Both the position numbers and the translations under genes were made by a program. A DNA stretch of 64,000 nt from Allacma fusca (Eukaryota; Arthropoda; Collembola; Symphypleona; Sminthuridae): the NCBI GenBank assembly GCA_947179485.1, contig OX359247.1:4679060-4743059 (forward strand), written 5' to 3'. The notes below the pieces were generated by a model. It ran no database searches. It saw only the letters and a list, made by a program, of their open reading frames with translations, and was not told the DNA's origin. Positions within the stretch are counted from its first letter, which is position 1, and each line of letters starts with the position of its first letter. Positions 63,716-64,000 of the stretch are shown piece by piece.

Positions 63716-64000
63716 ATCCAAAAAAACAAAGATTGGGAAGAATCTAAAAAAAATGTATGAGGTATTAGTTACACTTGTTGTGAAACGCAGGCGGAAACTA
63801 ATTTACCAGGGAAATACTTGAGTGAAACAATTTGTTGCTCATAGGGGAGATCTCCTCCTCTACACAAAAGTTTAAAATTTTGTCATTTATTTCCAACAAC
63901 GCTTTTATAATTATGTTGTGCCCAACCTCAAAACTTTACCATCATAGTTTTTCCCTCAAACTATGGACGAATTTAATGAAAAAATCCTTTCAAATCCTTC

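Larger units (their letters stand above)
50666..64000 (+). other. Dop2R: Probable Dop2R intron, part 4, running off the right edge
   Basis: No supported exon on either strand. It contains (GA)n tracts near 54868 and 62371, a (CT)n tract at 63674, a nested palindromic element at 56923-57001 and a GGAGAAA palindrome at 59806. Minus-strand ATG-initiated frames at 53917-54318 and 61189-61596 are of borderline chance length (about 133-135 codons) and match no family I know. A separate gene cannot be excluded. Confidence 0.4.

Noticed and set aside
24352..64000. Search for TM3, DRY and TM6 exons of Dop2R
   Set aside because: No plus-strand sequence encoding DRY in a suitable context, nor a CWLPFF-like segment, was found by eye; a short exon could still be missed.

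Overview
The window looks like one stretch of an arthropod nuclear genome. It is about 60% A+T by eye, littered with (GA)n, (CT)n, (AC)n and (TG)n microsatellites and short-period minisatellites, and carries one unmistakable animal gene piece: the first coding exon of a D2-like dopamine receptor (Dop2R) on the + strand at 23245-24333. The receptor's transmembrane 1-2 sequence matches the invertebrate D2 type. A crustacean such as a copepod would fit the repeat-rich, intron-rich character, but the sequence alone does not fix the lineage.

Layout. Positions 1 to about 22700 lie upstream of the receptor, and I find no supported coding sequence there. They hold microsatellites, a cluster of AGTGCTAAAA words (8905-9217), a G-run plus TATA combination (9319-9358) and a 24-bp tandem repeat (19455-19554). 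From 22707 to 23244 there is no ATG at all on the + strand. This AUG-free stretch ends in a purine-rich array of seven 10-bp GAAAG units and runs straight into the receptor start codon, so it is read here as the promoter-proximal region and 5' leader. The exon encodes a long, serine/threonine-rich, cysteine-free extracellular tail with about 15 N-glycosylation sequons, then transmembrane helices 1 and 2. It ends at a GT donor that falls where I recall the first coding exon of vertebrate DRD2 ending. An in-frame stop follows 15 bases into the intron.

From 24334 to the right edge I find no second receptor exon (no TM3/DRY exon on the + strand) and no other convincing gene. The simplest reading is that all 39.7 kb belong to the first coding intron. 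That intron is rich in repeats: a 12-bp array (43721-43828), a 10-bp array (48521-48570), a 14-bp array (49931-50026), several long microsatellites, and perfect inverted repeats.

Two signals run through the whole window and are not explained by genes. One is an excess of GAAAG/CTTTC words, often as GGGAAAG or GGAGAAAG, which also form the core of four independent minisatellites and of several perfect palindromes. The other is the dispersed palindrome TACATATGTA, often next to GTAGATAC. I found no bacterial-style system, transposase, reverse transcriptase, tRNA, rRNA or CRISPR array. Apart from the receptor exon, the annotation is of non-coding DNA.
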